DNA of 9,200 nucleotides from assembly GCA_013812515.1 (NCBI GenBank), contig JACCTI010000108.1, positions 1-9,200 of the forward strand, in the 5' to 3' direction. Below the pieces are notes generated by a model. It was given only the letters and a program-made list of their open reading frames with translations, was not told where the DNA came from and did not search any database. Below, one piece after another: positions 1 to 9,200 of the stretch. Positions within the stretch are counted from its first letter, which is position 1. Each line of letters opens with the position of its first letter. A program made the position numbers and the translations under genes. Source of the DNA: Chthoniobacterales bacterium. GTDB lineage: Bacteria > Verrucomicrobiota > Verrucomicrobiia > Chthoniobacterales > UBA10450.

Positions 1-3935
<3,935 letters not shown>

Positions 3936-3955
3936 CGAGACGCGGCGAACAATTC

Positions 3956-3991
3956 CGAACGGCGGATCGGCGAAAGCTGGTCCGCCGTTTG
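3956..3991 (+). terminator. Probable terminator hairpin after rpoC
   Basis: An inverted repeat begins 20 bases after the rpoC stop. The arms are 3956-3966 and 3981-3991, giving 11 pairs with one G-T wobble. The 14-base loop itself contains GC-GAAA-GC (3970-3977), which could close as a GNRA tetraloop. Only a short, interrupted T-rich stretch follows (TGTTAATT), so it is not a textbook intrinsic terminator. Its position between rpoC and a promoter supports a terminator role. Confidence 0.6.
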
Positions 3992-3997
3992 TGTTAA

Positions 3998-4026
3998 TTG
4001 ACGCTTAATGCCGGGAGCAGAATACT
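3998..4026 (+). promoter_or_regulatory. Predicted sigma70-type promoter of the small-protein/adenosyltransferase unit
   Basis: The -35 candidate TTGACG (3998-4003) matches the consensus at 5 of 6 positions. It is separated by exactly 17 bases from the -10 candidate AATACT (4021-4026), which matches at 4 of 6 positions, including the important second A and last T. A transcription start 6 to 9 bases after the -10 box falls at 4032-4035, on the ATG at 4033. The promoter sits directly after the rpoC hairpin, as expected for a new transcription unit. It is predicted from sequence only. Confidence 0.5.
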
Positions 4027-4032
4027 AGGAGC

Positions 4033-4254
4033 ATGCTGGATCTTCGGCACCTTCGCGACCGTTTGGTACCGGACTTTCGGCCATTCACGATACGGCTATC
4101 GGGTGGCGGAGCCCTGCCGGTGCCGCACCCCGACTTCATTGCCGTCGGCCGCGGCTTCGTTCTGCTGCTCGATCATGACGACAGATCGTATCGTATTGAT
4201 CCCCTTCACAACGAGTCGCTTGGCGAAGGGGCGCCGAATTCCAACGGAATCTAA
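4033..4254 (+). CDS. Small conserved-looking protein of unknown function (73 aa)
   Basis: The function is not recognised. The protein carries a pattern that I associate with small hypothetical proteins of soil bacteria: FRPFTIRL near residue 15, then PVPHPDFIAVGRG, an alternating hydrophobic strand (FVLLLDHDD) and IDPLH before a short polar tail. This suggests a small beta-rich soluble fold, with no signal peptide or membrane segment. The ATG at 4033 is the only possible start after an in-frame TAA at 4006. The AGGAG at 4027-4031 lies one base before the ATG, too close for normal ribosome binding, which fits a leaderless message from the promoter at 3998-4026. The stop lies 3 bases before the adenosyltransferase start, so the two genes probably form one unit. 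That it is real rests on this arrangement and the familiar motif; any role in cobalamin metabolism would be guesswork. Confidence 0.7.
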   Translation: MLDLRHLRDRLVPDFRPFTIRLSGGGALPVPHPDFIAVGRGFVLLLDHDDRSYRIDPLHNESLGEGAPNSNGI

Positions 4255-4257
4255 AAC

Positions 4258-4815
4258 TTGTCGATCGCAACAAAGACGGGCGATGCGGGCGAGACGTCGC
4301 TGATGTACGGGCGGCGCGTGCCGAAGAGTGATCCGCGCGTCGACACCTACGGATGCGTTGACGAACTCAACGCCGCGTTGGGCGTTGCTCGCGTCGCGGC
4401 CGGCGACGGGTTCCTCGGGGAGCAGCTTCTCCTCGTTCAGAAAGATCTGATCCTACTGATGGGCGAACTCGCGACCGCGCCGGAGGACTTGGCGCGTTAC
4501 GTGAAAGACGGCTACCGACTAACCACCTCCGCGATGGTGGACCGGCTGACCGCGATCATTGACGACCTGGAAAAAGACAAGCTCTTGCACTACAAAGGCT
4601 GGGCCATTCCCGGTAGCACCATGATCTCGGCCGCGCTGGATGTGGCGCGCGCGACTTGCCGGCGCGCGGAGCGGCGAGTGGCAGTCCTTTCAGAGCACCA
4701 GCCTGGATTGAATCCGGAAATCCTACGCTACGTGAACCGTCTTTCTGATCTTTGCTGGCTCTTCGCTCGATACGCCGAGCACACGAATGCGCAGCGCGGA
4801 AGTCCCGGCGGATAG
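4258..4815 (+). CDS. Cob(I)alamin adenosyltransferase, PduO/MMAB type
   Basis: This enzyme transfers the adenosyl group of ATP to cob(I)alamin, giving adenosylcobalamin, in the cytoplasm. The 185 residues are the normal length for the single-domain PduO/MMAB family. Family motifs in order are TKTGDAGET (residues 5-13, ATP binding), VDELNAALG (34-42), ARATCRRAER (130-139) and YVNRLSDLCWLFAR (158-171), the last two lining the active site in known structures. The start is TTG at 4258, chosen because the family N-terminus (S-I-x-T-K-T-G-D) begins right there and no ATG or GTG lies nearby; it follows the preceding stop by 3 bases and has no strong Shine-Dalgarno, so translational coupling is likely. 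The gene converges on the aldo/keto reductase, 42 bp apart. No other cobalamin gene or B12-dependent enzyme is in the window. Common symbols are pduO or cobO-like, but the exact name is uncertain. Confidence 0.93.
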   Translation: MSIATKTGDAGETSLMYGRRVPKSDPRVDTYGCVDELNAALGVARVAAGDGFLGEQLLLVQKDLILLMGELATAPEDLARYVKDGYRLTTSAMVDRLTAIIDDLEKDKLLHYKGWAIPGSTMISAALDVARATCRRAERRVAVLSEHQPGLNPEILRYVNRLSDLCWLFARYAEHTNAQRGSPGG

Positions 4816-4857
4816 CAGGAAGTCGTTGTGCCGCGACCTATGCAGATCATGTCGAGG

Positions 4858-5835
4858 CTACACCGCGTCCAGCGACTTCATCTGTGCGGGAGTTAATTGC
4901 AGCTTTCCGGCGGCAACGTTTTCCTCAAGATGCGTGACGGACGATGTGCCGGGGATGGGCAGCATGACCGCTGAATGAGATAATAGCCAGGCGATCGCCA
5001 CCTGATAGACACTTGCGTTCTGCTCCTGCGCGACGGCTTTCATTGCGCCGTCCTTCAGCCCTCTGCCGCCGCCGACCGGCGACCATGGCATAAAACCAAG
5101 CCCCTCTTTCTCGCAATACTTCAGCGCGTTCTCCCATCTCCGGTTCTCGACGTTGTACTGGTTCTGCACCGTCGCGATCGGCACGATCCTGCGCGCGCGT
5201 TCAATCTCCTCGGGCCCGACTTCCGATAACCCGATATGCCGGATCTTCCCGGCGTCGCGCATCTCCCCGATTGCGCCTAACGAATCCTCCATCGGCACCT
5301 TCGGATCCACGCGATGCAATTGATAGAGATCGATCCGCTCCAGCCGCAGCCGCTTCAGGCTCCCGTCGACACATGCCTTCAAATACTCGGGTCGCCCGTT
5401 CGGCACCCATCGGCCGGGACCGGGTCGCGTGAGACCTCCTTTGGTCGCGATGACAATTCCTTTCGGGTAAGGACGCAGCGCTTCAGCGATCAAGAGTTCG
5501 CTCGTATCCGGTCCGTAGGCATCAGCCGTATCGATCAAGTCCACCCCTAGTTCAACCGCACGTTTGACAACGCGGCGAGCCTCATCCCGATCCTTTGGCC
5601 AACCCCAAATTCCCTCACCAGTGATCCGCATGGCGCCAAAGCCGAGCCGATTCACCGGAAGATCGCCGCCAATTTTAAACATGGAATTATTCTCCGCGTT
5701 TGCTGCCGTTGCCGCTCGAAGAAGATTCGGTCTGCCCGCAAGGAGCGCCGCGCCGCCTCCGATCGTCAGCCCCACGAATCTGCGGCGAGTAACGCCGTGC
5801 TCAGACGGTTCCGTTCCTCCCTTCGCTTCGATCAT
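4858..5835 (-). CDS. Aldo/keto reductase with Tat signal peptide
   Basis: This is an NAD(P)H-dependent oxidoreductase of the aldo/keto reductase superfamily (TIM barrel). From the ATG at 5835 it has 325 residues. A twin-arginine motif TRRRFVG (Arg17-Arg18) is followed by a glycine/alanine-rich hydrophobic stretch (LTIGGGAALLAG), so export by the Tat pathway is predicted; the barrel begins at about residue 53. The catalytic tetrad is intact: Asp102 and Tyr107 in DTADAYG, Lys132 in IATKGG, His174 in YQLHR. The C-terminal cofactor-loop pattern (PIPGTSS) is present. The frame stays open upstream to a GTG at 5943, only 7 bases after the modC stop; that start would put about 50 residues before the twin arginines, so I prefer 5835. 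The gene follows modABC on the same strand and may be in that operon, but the substrate is unknown. It ends in convergence with the adenosyltransferase gene. Confidence 0.92.
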   Translation of the reverse strand: MIEAKGGTEPSEHGVTRRRFVGLTIGGGAALLAGRPNLLRAATAANAENNSMFKIGGDLPVNRLGFGAMRITGEGIWGWPKDRDEARRVVKRAVELGVDLIDTADAYGPDTSELLIAEALRPYPKGIVIATKGGLTRPGPGRWVPNGRPEYLKACVDGSLKRLRLERIDLYQLHRVDPKVPMEDSLGAIGEMRDAGKIRHIGLSEVGPEEIERARRIVPIATVQNQYNVENRRWENALKYCEKEGLGFMPWSPVGGGRGLKDGAMKAVAQEQNASVYQVAIAWLLSHSAVMLPIPGTSSVTHLEENVAAGKLQLTPAQMKSLDAV

Positions 5836-5950
5836 GCGCCCACGATCATTGTGAAGGTTGGCTGAGGCAAGTTTCGGAGCGCCATTGCCGGACGTAAGGA
5901 ATCTTGGAAACGCTGAGACTCTCGATGCGAGCCCTCTCGGCACTCGCCGC

Positions 5951-6622
5951 TCATGCCAGCAGTTCGCTCGGTAAGCCGCGGCCGGTGATTTTGCCGTCTT
6001 TCATCAGCAGCACCTCTTCGCAGAGGCACGTGATCTCGCCGGCATCGTGCGTGACGTAAATAAGCGGGATGTGAAACTCGTCGCGAATGCGCAGAAGGAA
6101 CGGAACCAGGCGCTGCTTCAATCGCGAATCCAGGCTGCTCATAGGCTCATCCAGAAGAAGCAGCCGGGGCGCGGAAAGGATGGCGCGCGCAAAGGCGACG
6201 CGCTGTTGTTCGCCCCCCGACAGCTTCGTGACATTCCGCTCGAGGAGCGATTCGATTTCCATCACTGCAATGACATGCGGGAAGGTGAATGGCTCGCGCT
6301 CCTCGTTAGGCCGACGGTGACCATATTCCAAGTTGGCGCGCACAGTCAGGTGCGGGAAAAGCGCGAGATCCTGCGGGACATATCCGATCCGGCGAACCCG
6401 CGGCGGCAGATGCCTTCGTGTGCTCGCGTCAGAAAGAATCGTGTCGTCTAGCTTCACCAGCCCGGCAGCCGGCCAGCGCAAACCGGCAATCAACTCCAGA
6501 AGGGAAGTTTTTCCCGCGCCTGAAGGCCCGAAAATTCCGACGATCGGGAAATCGAAAGTCGCGTCGATCTCGAGCGTGAACGCCAGGAGCGGGAGACGCA
6601 CTTGCTGAAGGTGCAAGCTCAT
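5951..6622 (-). CDS. modC: Molybdate ABC transporter, ATP-binding protein (short form)
   Basis: This is the cytoplasmic ATPase that powers molybdate import. All ABC motifs are intact in the 223 residues: Walker A GPSGAGKTS (32-40), Q-loop YVPQDLALFPHLTV (81-94), signature LSGGEQQR (134-141), Walker B LLLLDEP (154-160), D-loop SSLD (162-165) and switch His192 in YVTHD. The Q-loop and the direct linkage to modA and modB identify it as ModC. The ATG at 6622-6620 overlaps the modB TGA as ATGA, fixing the start; the longer open frame upstream of it is out-of-frame read-through of modB. The protein ends soon after the nucleotide-binding domain (GLPSELLA). Classical ModC is about 350 residues with a C-terminal TOBE/Mop molybdate-binding domain, which is absent here. 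Confidence 0.93.
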   Translation of the reverse strand: MSLHLQQVRLPLLAFTLEIDATFDFPIVGIFGPSGAGKTSLLELIAGLRWPAAGLVKLDDTILSDASTRRHLPPRVRRIGYVPQDLALFPHLTVRANLEYGHRRPNEEREPFTFPHVIAVMEIESLLERNVTKLSGGEQQRVAFARAILSAPRLLLLDEPMSSLDSRLKQRLVPFLLRIRDEFHIPLIYVTHDAGEITCLCEEVLLMKDGKITGRGLPSELLA

Positions 6623-7290
6623 CGCTGGCGGTCGCGTCTGGCGATCGTCTGCCCGCAATAAACAGCCGCGAAGACGATCGCGACTGAAACTGCGAGGAGC
6701 GGCCACGCGGCGGAGTCGTGACCGAGCTGCACGTCCTGATAGATCGCAAGCGCTATCGTCGTCGTGCGTCGCGGGATCATCCCCGCAACGATCACGGTGG
6801 CGCCGAACTCGCCCATCGCCCGTGCAAATGCGAGCACCGCCCCGGCGACAATGCCGCGCCGCGCCAGTGGCAGGGTAATCGTCCGAAAGACGCGCCATTC
6901 ACTCGAGCCAAGAGTCCGCGCGATATCTTCCAGGCGCCGGTTCACTCCCTCGAAACCGTTTTGCGCGCTCCGCACCAGGAGCGGGAACGACATTACGGCG
7001 CCGGCTAACACGACTGCTCGCCACGTGAAGACGATCTCGAGCCCGAAACTGCGGTGTAGAATTGCACCCAAGGCACCGTGCCGGCCAAATATCATCAGCA
7101 GCACCAGGCCCGTCGCAACCGGCGGCACAAACAACGGCAACATGACCAATGTCTCGACCGCCGTTTTGCCGGGCCAATCTAGCCGCGCCAGGAACCACGC
7201 GATTGCAATGCCGAACGGCAGGATAAGGAGTGTGCTGAGCGCCGAAGTCTTGAGCGTGAAACCTACTACCTGCCATGCTTCGTCGCTCAT
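6619..7290 (-). CDS. modB: Molybdate ABC transporter permease
   Basis: This is the integral membrane subunit that forms the molybdate channel in the cytoplasmic membrane. The 223 residues are close to the usual ModB length. Hydrophobic segments lie at about residues 10-35, 45-68, 92-110, 147-170 and 197-215, giving five membrane spans. The cytoplasmic EAA loop that contacts ModC is visible as EDIARTLGSSEWRVFRTITL (121-140), followed by the ModB/CysT-type FARAMGEFGAT. The ATG at 7290 is preceded by AGGG five bases upstream, a plausible ribosome binding site lying across the modA stop region. The gap to modA is 7 bp, and the stop overlaps the modC start by 4 bp, so the three genes are almost certainly co-transcribed and translationally coupled. 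A 26-residue in-frame extension upstream of the ATG lies inside modA and is not expected to be used. Confidence 0.95.
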   Translation of the reverse strand: MSDEAWQVVGFTLKTSALSTLLILPFGIAIAWFLARLDWPGKTAVETLVMLPLFVPPVATGLVLLMIFGRHGALGAILHRSFGLEIVFTWRAVVLAGAVMSFPLLVRSAQNGFEGVNRRLEDIARTLGSSEWRVFRTITLPLARRGIVAGAVLAFARAMGEFGATVIVAGMIPRRTTTIALAIYQDVQLGHDSAAWPLLAVSVAIVFAAVYCGQTIARRDRQR

Positions 7291-7297
7291 CGCGACC

Positions 7298-8050
7298 CTA
7301 CTGCGCCAGCATGAATCCGAATTTCTTGAAGGTTTCGGCCGCAACCGGCCCGGCAAGATATTGGGCAAACTTCTTCGCCCGTTCAGGGTCTCTCGACGAC
7401 TTCAAGACGGCCACAGGATATGAAATCTTCGGTCCCTCAGCCGCCGGGATTTCGGTCGCGATCTTCACCCTCCTTGAGATCAGCGCATCGGTTTTGTACA
7501 CGATCCCGGCATCCACGTTGCCCGACTCAACGGCGGCGAGAGTCCCGCGCACATTATCCGTGGGTACCACTTTGCCCTGAATCTTCTCCCAAGGTCCGAG
7601 CTTCTCCAGGTATTCGCGCGCATAGATCCCCGCCGGCACCGTTTGCGTTTCCGCCAGAGCAAATCTCTTGATCTGCGGCTCCGCCAAATCCGCTGCCTTC
7701 GTCAGCGCCACGCTCGCATCTGCGGCCACCACGACCACGAGAGTATTCGAGAGAACAGCGCGCCGCGTTCCCGCCAGGATCGCTCCTTGCTTCTCGAGAA
7801 GGTCCATCTTTGCCTCATCCGCAGAAACGAAAATGTCGCCGGGCGCGCCTTGCTCGATCTGCCGTTCCAGCAGGCTCGAAGCGCCGAAGTCGAATACGAT
7901 CTTATCGCCGCTCGCTCTTTCGTAAGCCGCGCCGATCTCTTTCAACGCTTCGGTCAGGCTGGCCGCGGCATGCACAGTCAACTCAGCGGCGGCAGAAACG
8001 TCTGACAGGCAAGCGGCGCCCAGGAGCAGGGTGACGATCTTTGTTTTCAA
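7298..8050 (-). CDS. modA: Molybdate ABC transporter, periplasmic substrate-binding protein
   Basis: ModA captures molybdate (and usually tungstate) and delivers it to ModBC. The 250-residue product begins with a Sec-type signal peptide: Lys2/Lys4, hydrophobic IVTLLLGAACL, and likely cleavage near VSA-AAE at about residue 20. Counterparts of the E. coli oxyanion ligands are recognisable: Ser31 in HAAASL, Ser58/Ser59 in FGASSLLERQIE, Ala140 in TVPAG, Val167 in TDNVRGTL and Tyr185 in GIVYKTDA. The GDIFVSAD motif (71-78) is also typical. The start is TTG at 8050: the same frame has no ATG or GTG between there and an upstream TGA, and the signal peptide begins properly at this codon. No Shine-Dalgarno is visible. 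A weak -10-like TCTATT (8063-8058) sits 7 bases upstream of the TTG, so a short or absent leader is possible. First gene of modABC. Confidence 0.96.
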   Translation of the reverse strand: MKTKIVTLLLGAACLSDVSAAAELTVHAAASLTEALKEIGAAYERASGDKIVFDFGASSLLERQIEQGAPGDIFVSADEAKMDLLEKQGAILAGTRRAVLSNTLVVVVAADASVALTKAADLAEPQIKRFALAETQTVPAGIYAREYLEKLGPWEKIQGKVVPTDNVRGTLAAVESGNVDAGIVYKTDALISRRVKIATEIPAAEGPKISYPVAVLKSSRDPERAKKFAQYLAGPVAAETFKKFGFMLAQ

Positions 8051-8336
8051 CGAGACGAATAGATCGGTGCTGCCATCAGCGAGCGCAAGATCGGCTGATC
8101 AAGTTCACGGCCAACTCGACCCCGCCTTCAGTAACTTCACGCGCCTGCTTTCGCGCCTTCCTTAACGTGGCAAGCACCGACGCACGATCCTCTAAGTTTC
8201 CACTCTGAGGGACGCCGGATCTCGCGGAGATCAAATTCTCCGGCGCTAGACTGAATGTTGACCGCTTTACGCGGTCAAATTTGCGACGCCAGTTTCAATT
8301 TCATGCAGCTTGGGGAGATGCTTGCGTTGTAGCCAC
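8051..8336. other. Gene-poor stretch upstream of modA
   Basis: These 286 bases lie between the ASCH gene stop and the modA start. They hold an 8 bp perfect inverted repeat (8258-8278, listed separately) and, on the minus strand, an open frame from 8294 to a TGA at 8078-8076. Its only usual start codon near the beginning is TTG at 8234, which would give 52 residues with an amphipathic, Arg/Lys/Glu-rich middle (LRKARKQAREV). I do not recognise it, and it has no clear ribosome binding site, so I do not call it a gene. No ModE-type palindrome (TATA-rich halves) is visible near modA. Confidence 0.5.
8258..8278. repeat. Perfect inverted repeat, 8 bp arms
   Basis: TTGACCGC (8258-8265) and GCGGTCAA (8271-8278) are separated by 5 bases (TTTAC). 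The structure lies 59 bases past the ASCH gene stop and about 208 bases before modA on the minus strand. It could be a terminator hairpin without a T-tract for the leftward ASCH gene, or a protein-binding operator. No T-run follows on either strand, so neither role is clear. Confidence 0.55.
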
Positions 8337-8660
8337 CTACAGCTGCGGCTTAAAAAGACCGACGAAGCCTTTACACGGCCGAAATGGGAGCCGCCACGGA
8401 TTCTCCAGCACCCAGCCCCACGAATTTGGGAATTTCCATTTTGAGGAATGCCGCTTCACGCATTCGACCACCTCCACTACGCCCACGATCCCGCCAAGTT
8501 CGAACTCCTGCGGTAACGTCACCCCGTACTCACGTCTGATCCGATCGGAGTATTCCGCACTGACCCAAAGGGTAGACGAGCTGGCATGAATCAGCAGCGT
8601 GCCTCGGTGTTTCGTTCGCCAGGAACGGTTCTCAACATCCTTGAATCCGTTCACGACCAA
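8337..8660 (-). pseudogene. ASCH-domain protein, apparently N-terminally truncated
   Basis: ASCH domains are small RNA- or nucleoside-binding beta-barrels of the PUA-like fold, in some cases nucleoside amidohydrolases. The family pattern is clear over about 107 residues: VVNGFKDVENRSWRTKHRG, LLIHASS, a GGIVGVVEVVECV strand, WGWVLENP and the final KGFVGLF. Homology in frame continues a few codons upstream as WAWL (to 8669), but the expected start (ALSIRQP-type) is replaced by unrelated residues, and the frame back to a TAA at 8789-8787 has no ATG, GTG or TTG before 8660. A TTG at 8660 is the only usual start and would cut off the first beta strand. A GGAGGAG at 8687-8681 is 20 bases away, too far to serve it. 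It is therefore either a decayed fragment or a gene with an unusual start; the C-terminus looks complete. Confidence 0.6.
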
Positions 8661-8757
8661 CCACGCCCAAGCGCGCGCAGCTCCTCCAGGTTCGGCGACC
8701 AGCAGGCGAGAGGAGACCGAGATCTTGACCTTTTCAATCGACTTCGTCCCGTGCCGA

Positions 8758-9174
8758 TTAGCGCGGAAGATGTGAGCCGAAGAAGCTTAGCAGGCCCGCG
8801 AATAGAAAGAGCCAAACGATAAGGAACAGCGGAATGAAGCAGATGATGACGATTAGCCACGCGGCGAAGATCTTGAACACCATCTTCAGAACAGACGCGA
8901 ACGGCACATCAACATCCACGATCTTGACCGCGCTCCCGATAGGCACTGGTGGCGTTGTGGAAAACGCTGGTGCGAGTTTTTCAATCACCGCCGGCAATTC
9001 AGTCCTGTATTTTAGAGTCGGGAAGTACTCGTCCACGGTCCGCCAACCCGCGAATCGATCAGTTGTGCAGGGTGTATGCTGATTGATACGATGTTCTGCG
9101 AACAGCTGCCCTACCTGCGTATCCGAGTATGGGCCCTCTTCCCTGTCCCCGAGCTGCAGCAGATACGACTTCAT
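8758..9174 (-). CDS. GYF_2 (DUF4339)-like domain protein with C-terminal membrane anchor
   Basis: This is a 138-residue protein. Residues 3-53 resemble the GYF_2/DUF4339 domain: YLLQLGDREEGPYSDTQVGQ contains the typical GPYS turn, followed by a second half with a conserved Trp (GWRTVDEYFP). A proline-rich linker follows (TTPPVP, near 73-78), then a long hydrophobic stretch at about residues 97-133 with Pro115 near its middle, either two spans or a kinked one. This suggests a cytoplasmic adaptor-like domain tethered to the membrane. In other proteins such domains sit before RDD, TM2 or other membrane modules, and their ligand is generally unknown. The start is ATG at 9174; no good ribosome binding site is seen in the 26 bases before it. 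The ASCH fragment follows 97 bp downstream on the same strand. The specific function is unknown. Confidence 0.78.
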   Translation of the reverse strand: MKSYLLQLGDREEGPYSDTQVGQLFAEHRINQHTPCTTDRFAGWRTVDEYFPTLKYRTELPAVIEKLAPAFSTTPPVPIGSAVKIVDVDVPFASVLKMVFKIFAAWLIVIICFIPLFLIVWLFLFAGLLSFFGSHLPR

Positions 9175-9200
9175 CTTTGTACTTAAGACCGGTTGCCTTT

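Noticed and set aside
4816..4857. A terminator between the two convergent genes
   Set aside because: Only a 4 bp GTCG/CGAC pairing could be found, too weak to call a terminator.
5836..5943. Use of the GTG at 5943 as the aldo/keto reductase start
   Set aside because: It would put about 50 residues before the twin-arginine motif, and those residues show no family pattern. It is kept only as an alternative because it would begin 7 bases after the modC stop.
6623..6898. N-terminal extension of the modC open frame (92 extra codons)
   Set aside because: It overlaps modB out of frame and is Arg/Asp-rich nonsense. The ABC domain begins exactly at the ATG that overlaps the modB stop.
8281..8589. A 102-codon plus-strand open frame opposite the ASCH gene
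   Set aside because: It is antisense to a region with clear ASCH similarity and has no recognisable features.
8651..8860. A minus-strand frame containing ALSIR, resembling the expected ASCH N-terminus
   Set aside because: The residues come from read-through of the GYF_2 gene in another frame, and the frame ends in a stop (TRP-SER-stop near 8651) without joining the ASCH sequence, so the likeness is a coincidence.

Overview
The window is a GC-rich bacterial chromosome segment. It starts inside a nearly complete rpoC (RNA polymerase beta' subunit) on the + strand. Beta' carries the large SI3-type insertion in the trigger loop that is typical of many Gram-negative phyla, which argues against Firmicutes and Actinobacteria. 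Two genes read from TTG starts, and most genes lack a clear Shine-Dalgarno sequence at a normal distance. Together with the overall flavour of the proteins, this makes me favour the PVC group, probably a soil Verrucomicrobiota. The phylum is an inference, not something the sequence proves.

Layout. Positions 1-3935 (+): rpoC, missing about 60 N-terminal residues. Positions 3956-3991: an inverted repeat that looks like the rpoC terminator. Positions 3998-4026: a good sigma70-like promoter whose predicted transcription start falls on the ATG of the next gene, suggesting a leaderless message. Positions 4033-4815 (+): a two-gene unit of a small conserved-looking protein and a PduO/MMAB-type cob(I)alamin adenosyltransferase. 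Positions 4858-5835 (-): a Tat-exported aldo/keto reductase, convergent with the adenosyltransferase gene. Positions 5951-8050 (-): a compact molybdate transport operon modA-modB-modC, read leftwards with very tight junctions (7 bp gap, then a 4 bp ATGA overlap). Positions 8051-8336: upstream region of modA, with an 8 bp perfect inverted repeat and one short open frame. Positions 8337-8660 (-): an ASCH-domain gene that appears to have lost its N-terminus. Positions 8758-9174 (-): a small protein with an N-terminal GYF_2/DUF4339-like domain and a hydrophobic C-terminal membrane anchor.

How the genes work together. ModA binds molybdate outside the cytoplasmic membrane, ModB forms the channel and ModC supplies ATP hydrolysis. 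The aldo/keto reductase lies directly downstream on the same strand and could be co-transcribed, but it needs no molybdenum cofactor, so a functional link is not established. The adenosyltransferase supplies adenosylcobalamin and is translationally linked to the small protein before it. The right end (ASCH fragment, GYF_2 protein) looks like accessory sequence. I found no RNA gene, CRISPR array, insertion sequence or attachment site, and no convincing new multi-gene system. The most useful observations are the leaderless promoter, the truncated ASCH gene, the short ModC without a molybdate-sensing C-terminal domain, and the Tat signal on the reductase.
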